NCBI GenBank assembly: GCA_965228625.1 | Contig: OZ245829.1 | Coordinates: 310,001-374,000 of the forward strand | Direction of reading: 5' to 3' | DNA length: 64,000 nucleotides | Origin: UBA2767 sp965228625 | GTDB lineage: Bacteria > Pseudomonadota > Alphaproteobacteria > Rhizobiales > Methyloligellaceae | Part shown: positions 60,784 through 64,000 of the stretch, in pieces | How positions within the stretch are numbered: position 1 is the stretch's first letter | How the letters are laid out: the number at the start of each line of letters is the position of its first letter | Notes under the pieces: model-generated | What the model saw: the letters and a program-made list of their open reading frames with translations, nothing else | Told to the model about the DNA's origin: nothing | The model's database searches: none | Position numbers and translations under genes: made by a program

Positions 60784-61827
60784 ATGGCCGACCCGAAGAA
60801 CCTTGAGAAATTCCCGGTTCCAACCGTTAATGACACCGCAATTTACGATATGGCTTTCGGTATCGTCGGTGTGCAGGCGGCTATGGTCGCGCTTGATCTC
60901 GGCGTCTTTGACCTTCTCGAAAAAGGACCGGCAGACCTCGACACCATTGCCGGACGTTTCAATCTGGCGCCGCGCAGTACACGCGCCATGCTGGATGCCT
61001 GCGTCGCACTGAAGCTGGTCGAACGTGACGGCGACCGTTATGAGCTGAGCGCACTCAGCACCGCCTACCTCACACCGGACAGCCCCACCTATATGGGCGA
61101 CTATCTGCGGGCGGCGAACATCACACAGCCCGACCTCACCGCGTTTTCGACGGTCCGGCGGTCGATAGTCGAAAACCGCACGCAGATCTATGACGGCAAG
61201 GACCTCTTCGAAACCAACGCGGCGGCCATGGAACGTGCTCGCGTATTCACTCTGATGATGCATGGCCACAGCATCAGCTCCGCCCTCACCTGGCCAACGA
61301 AGTTCGACCTGTCGCAGACGAAACGCATGATTGATATCGGCGGCGGGTCCGGGGCCCATGCCATCGGTGCGGCGTTGCGCTGGCCCGAGCTTACCGCCGA
61401 AGTGTTCGAGATCCCGAGCGTCGTGCCCGTCGCAGAAGAGTTCATCGAACGCTACGGCGTCACCGGTCAGGTCACAGCCCGCGGCGGTGATTTCTGGAAC
61501 GACCCGCTTCCTGAAGGCGATCTCCATTTCTATGGCGATACACTCCATGACTGGCCCGACGACAAGTGCCGGGCGCTGCTGTTAAAGAGCTTCGAGGCGC
61601 TTGAGCCCGGCGGCCAGGTCATGATCCATGAAATTCTCTATGATGACGACAAGTCCGGCCCGCTGGTCGCCGCCTCATTCAGTGTCGTCATGCTGGCCTG
61701 GACGGAAGGGCATCAGCGCACGGCCGCGGAATATGAGCAACTCCTCACCGAGATCGGCTTTGCTGACGCCCGTGTCGATCCGGCGTTCGGCTACTGGCAA
61801 ATCGTGTCAGCGCGCAAACCCGGTTAG
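60784..61827 (+). CDS. O-methyltransferase (hydroxyneurosporene/acetylserotonin type)
   Basis: A 347-residue SAM-dependent methyltransferase. A winged-helix-like dimerisation domain (about 15-105; FNLAPRSTRAMLDACVALKLVERDGDRY in two pieces) precedes a Rossmann domain with MIDIGGGSGAHAIGA (about 180-194). The DTLHDWPDDKCRALLLKSFEAL segment carries the catalytic His-Asp of this family. Substrate is unknown; family members methylate hydroxyl groups on aromatic or isoprenoid compounds. Its ATG 60784 has a weak ribosome-binding site. Confidence 0.9.
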   Translation: MADPKNLEKFPVPTVNDTAIYDMAFGIVGVQAAMVALDLGVFDLLEKGPADLDTIAGRFNLAPRSTRAMLDACVALKLVERDGDRYELSALSTAYLTPDSPTYMGDYLRAANITQPDLTAFSTVRRSIVENRTQIYDGKDLFETNAAAMERARVFTLMMHGHSISSALTWPTKFDLSQTKRMIDIGGGSGAHAIGAALRWPELTAEVFEIPSVVPVAEEFIERYGVTGQVTARGGDFWNDPLPEGDLHFYGDTLHDWPDDKCRALLLKSFEALEPGGQVMIHEILYDDDKSGPLVAASFSVVMLAWTEGHQRTAAEYEQLLTEIGFADARVDPAFGYWQIVSARKPG

Positions 61828-61901
61828 GTGCGCGCTGCATGGCGGCATGACAATGCGTGCCGCTTTGCTAGTGTTGCGTACGAGCAAAGAGGAGACGTCC
61901 C

Positions 61902-62261
61902 GTGAAACGCGTAACACTGTGCACCTGCCTTGCCATCGGACTCACCTTGGGAGCAACACCCGCCATGGCCGAAGAGATCAACACCAAAGAGCAGTTCCTC
62001 GCGCAGATCGCCGGCAAGAAGCTCGTCCAGAAGGACAACTGGGTGATCCTGTCGCCGGACGGCACGGTGCGCGGCGAGGGCCCGGCCAAGGGCACGATCT
62101 CCGGCAACTGGACGTGGGAGGGCACCTATTACTGCCGCGAGATCACCGTCGACGGAACAAGCTTCCCCCGCGACTGCCAGACCGTCACCCTAAACGGTGA
62201 CACCGTGAACTTCATCCACGAGAAGGGGAAGGGAATTACGATCTCTTGGCGGGTGGAGTGA
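61902..62261 (+). CDS. Secreted small beta-rich protein
   Basis: A 119-residue precursor with a clear signal peptide (about 1-22, cleavage near PAMAEE). The mature part forms a small beta barrel (LSPDGTVRGEGPAKGTISGNW, WTWEGTYYCREITVDG). GTG 61902 follows GGAG by seven bases. A probable disulfide joins C113 or C118-type Cys pairs in CREITVDG...RDCQ. No family recognised. Possibly in one transcript with the next two genes. Confidence 0.78.
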   Translation: MKRVTLCTCLAIGLTLGATPAMAEEINTKEQFLAQIAGKKLVQKDNWVILSPDGTVRGEGPAKGTISGNWTWEGTYYCREITVDGTSFPRDCQTVTLNGDTVNFIHEKGKGITISWRVE

Positions 62262-62289
62262 GGCGGCGAAGTACTCGAAAACCCTTGCC

Positions 62290-62559
62290 ATGCCCCTCCT
62301 CAAGGCCCCCTTTGTGATCATGGACACGATCCTGGACGTCTTCGGTTACGCGACCGCGCGGGTGCTGCTGCCGATCGTAACCTTCGGCAAGGTCCGTGCC
62401 GCGACCATCAGTGAAGATGATTACAAGTACAACTGGTTGGGCGCACGCCGTGAGGAAGACGGAACGATCCTGCTCGATTCACCAACGGCAGGCTGGGTCG
62501 GGTACTTTTTCTGGCTCTTTGTCCTTGCTGTCGTATTGTGGGTGGTACGGGGGCTCTGA
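62290..62559 (+). CDS. Small membrane protein
   Basis: An 89-residue protein with two hydrophobic segments (about 8-30 and 65-85) and a middle hydrophilic part (ISEDDYKYNWLGARREEDG). No family recognised. It lies 28 bases after the secreted-protein gene and 43 bases before the AbgT gene, so the three could be cotranscribed. Confidence 0.72.
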   Translation: MPLLKAPFVIMDTILDVFGYATARVLLPIVTFGKVRAATISEDDYKYNWLGARREEDGTILLDSPTAGWVGYFFWLFVLAVVLWVVRGL

Positions 62560-62602
62560 ACCGTATCGCCCAACTCATGCCTCCAAGGAGCCCGACGCCC
62601 CA

Positions 62603-64000
62603 TGACGGAGACCACCACCTCCAAGGAGAACACGGGCTTCATCGGCGCGATCGAGCGCACCGGCAACCGCCTGCCCGATCCGGTGTTCATCTTCATCTGG
62701 CTGATCGGGATCCTGATGGGCGTGTCCGTGGTGGCCTCGCTCGGCGGGCTCTCCGCCGTTCATCCCGTGACCAACGAACCGGTGAACGCCCAGAGCCTCT
62801 TGTCAGCGGAGAACCTGCGCAACCTCCTCACCGACATGCCGAAGACGTTCACCCATTTCCACCCGCTCGGTTACACGCTCGTTGTGATGCTGGGGGCCGG
62901 GGTCGCGGAGCGCACGGGATTTCTGGGCGCTGCCATGCGCGCGGGCGTCGCAGATGCGCCGAAGCTGCTGCTCACCCCCTTCGTCGTCGGCATCGGCATG
63001 ATCGGCAATCTGGCCGCCGACGCGGCCTATGTGGTGCTCATTCCTCTGGCCGGGGTCATCTTTGCCGCCGCCGGACGCCATCCGATAGTCGGCATCGCCG
63101 GGGCCTTTGCCGGCGTCTCCGGGGGCTTTTCGGCGAACCTGTTTCCGGGCCAACTCGACGCGCTGCTGTTCGGCATAACTGAAGCGGGGGCGGAAATCCT
63201 CGATCCGGAGTGGAACGCCAACATCGCCGGCAACTGGTATCTGCTCATGGCGCTGTTCTTCGTCTATCTCCCCGTCATCTGGTACATCACCGACCGGCAG
63301 CTTGAGCCGCGCCTCGGCAAATGGACCGGCGGGACCGTGGCCGATACGGACCAGCCCATTCAGGGGCCGCTCTCTGCCGAAGAGCGCAGCGGCCTCAAAT
63401 GGGGCCTTCTCACCATCCTCGGCGTCATTCTCCTGTGGGTGGTGCTCACAATCGGCCCGGGCACGCCGCTGATAGACGAAGAGGTACGGCCCGAGGCGCG
63501 CATGAACCCCTTCTACCAGTCCCTGGTCGCCGGGTTCTTTTTCATATTTCTGCTGGCGGGCTGGGTCTATGGCGCCAAGACCGGTGTCATCAAGAGCCAT
63601 CGCGATCTCGTCAAGCTGATGACGGCATCCATGGCCGAGATGGGCTACTATCTGGTGCTGGCCTTCGCCGCCGCGCATTTCGTGGTGATGTTCGTGTGGT
63701 CGAACCTGGGGCTCATCCTTGCCATCGACGGGGCGGAGTTCCTGCGCTGGACCAACATGCCGGGACCGCTGCTGCTTGCCGGCCTGACCATCCTTTCCGG
63801 CGTCATCAATCTGTTCGTGGGATCGGCCTCGGCCAAATGGGCGCTGCTCGCCCCGATCCTCGTGCCCATGCTGATGCTGCTCAACATCAGCCCGGAAACG
63901 GCGACGGCGGCTTACCGCATCGGCGACTCCGCCACCAATATCATCACCCCGCTGATGGTCTATTTCCCGCTGATCCTCATCTTCTGCCAGCGCTGGGACA
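62603..64000 (+). CDS. AbgT-family transporter, partial at window end
   Basis: 466 codons of an inner-membrane protein, open at the window edge. It has about ten hydrophobic segments and the family blocks VERTGFLGAAMRA and GNLAADAAYVVLIPLAGV, with the re-entrant and ASAKWALLAPILVPM motif near the end. AbgT members import p-aminobenzoyl-glutamate or export sulfonamide antimetabolites. ATG 62603 follows AAGGAG. The C-terminus, with the second substrate motif, is mostly present (about 500 residues is usual). Confidence 0.92.

Noticed and set aside
1..64000. tRNA, rRNA, transposase, integrase or phage genes
   Set aside because: I looked for conserved protein and RNA landmarks on both strands and found none. 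A tRNA could be missed by eye; tRNAscan-SE would settle it.

Overview
The window looks like chromosomal DNA of a GC-rich, aerobic Alphaproteobacterium. Evidence: dense short operons, ArsR/GntR-FadR/Crp-Fnr regulators, a persulfide dioxygenase-NnrU cluster, MAPEG and glutathione S-transferases, FMN-dependent lactate dehydrogenase, D-3-hydroxybutyrate dehydrogenase and c-type cytochromes. Nothing allows a genus call. I saw no rRNA, tRNA, CRISPR array, transposase or phage gene. Two genes run off the edges: an ATP-grasp ligase at the left and an AbgT-family transporter at the right.

Layout. 1-2000: membrane protein translationally coupled to an ATP-grasp enzyme. 2.5-4.2 kb: seven TPRs fused to an APH-fold domain lacking the usual catalytic Asp. 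4.3-6.9 kb: catalase-peroxidase with a repeat-rich upstream region and a strong terminator. 7-11.3 kb: EamA exporter, DcsG-like ATP-grasp, GNAT, and a GlxA-type AraC regulator divergent from an isonitrile-hydratase-like DJ-1 protein. 11.5-15.1 kb: flavoprotein, FadR-type repressor and LldD with a clear operator. 15.2-16.6 kb: ArsR-MAPEG-GST operon. 16.8-17.6 kb: an acidic orphan protein. 18.6-21.2 kb: sulfur cluster with a Cys-bearing Crp/Fnr regulator, DUF2892, persulfide dioxygenase and NnrU. 23.1-24.9 kb: MarR regulator with a seven-cysteine tail, two small proteins and a rhodanese behind twin palindromes.

25-33 kb: lyase of the PurB/PcaB type, APC antiporter, PsiD-like pyruvoyl decarboxylase, DUF1330, redoxin, enolase-superfamily enzyme and PhoH. 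33.4-39.4 kb: aromatic-ring FAD monooxygenase, then a 1017-residue autotransporter followed by fragments of related autotransporter ends and an interspersed repeat. 39.5-41.1 kb: PEMT/ICMT-like membrane methyltransferase and a membrane-anchored protein with a 2-oxoglutarate-oxygenase residue pattern. 41.2-45.1 kb: orphan histidine kinase, exported rhodanese, CadC-like wHTH-TPR regulator.

45.05-47.25 kb is the compositional outlier: an AT-rich promoter region and one gene encoding a trypsin-like protease fused to a DNA/RNA non-specific endonuclease, with both catalytic sets intact. It is my best candidate for a little-described system. 47.3-55 kb is mixed metabolism: histidine phosphatase, BdhA with a coupled CBS protein, cytochromes, GNATs including a 5'-truncated one, VOC, DUF3500, methyltransferase and EamA. 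55.2-58.3 kb: ArsR and GST that both carry Cys-rich tails, then an amine oxidase-RidA-VOC operon. 58.3-58.8 kb: an orphan operator and a second interspersed-repeat copy. 58.8-64 kb: small unknown proteins, an O-methyltransferase, a secreted protein and the AbgT transporter.

Recurring themes are thiol and sulfur stress (two rhodaneses, persulfide dioxygenase, three glutathione-linked proteins, Cys-rich regulators), oxidation of hydroxy acids and amines, and small-molecule export. Family names are assigned by reading motifs by eye; no database search was run.
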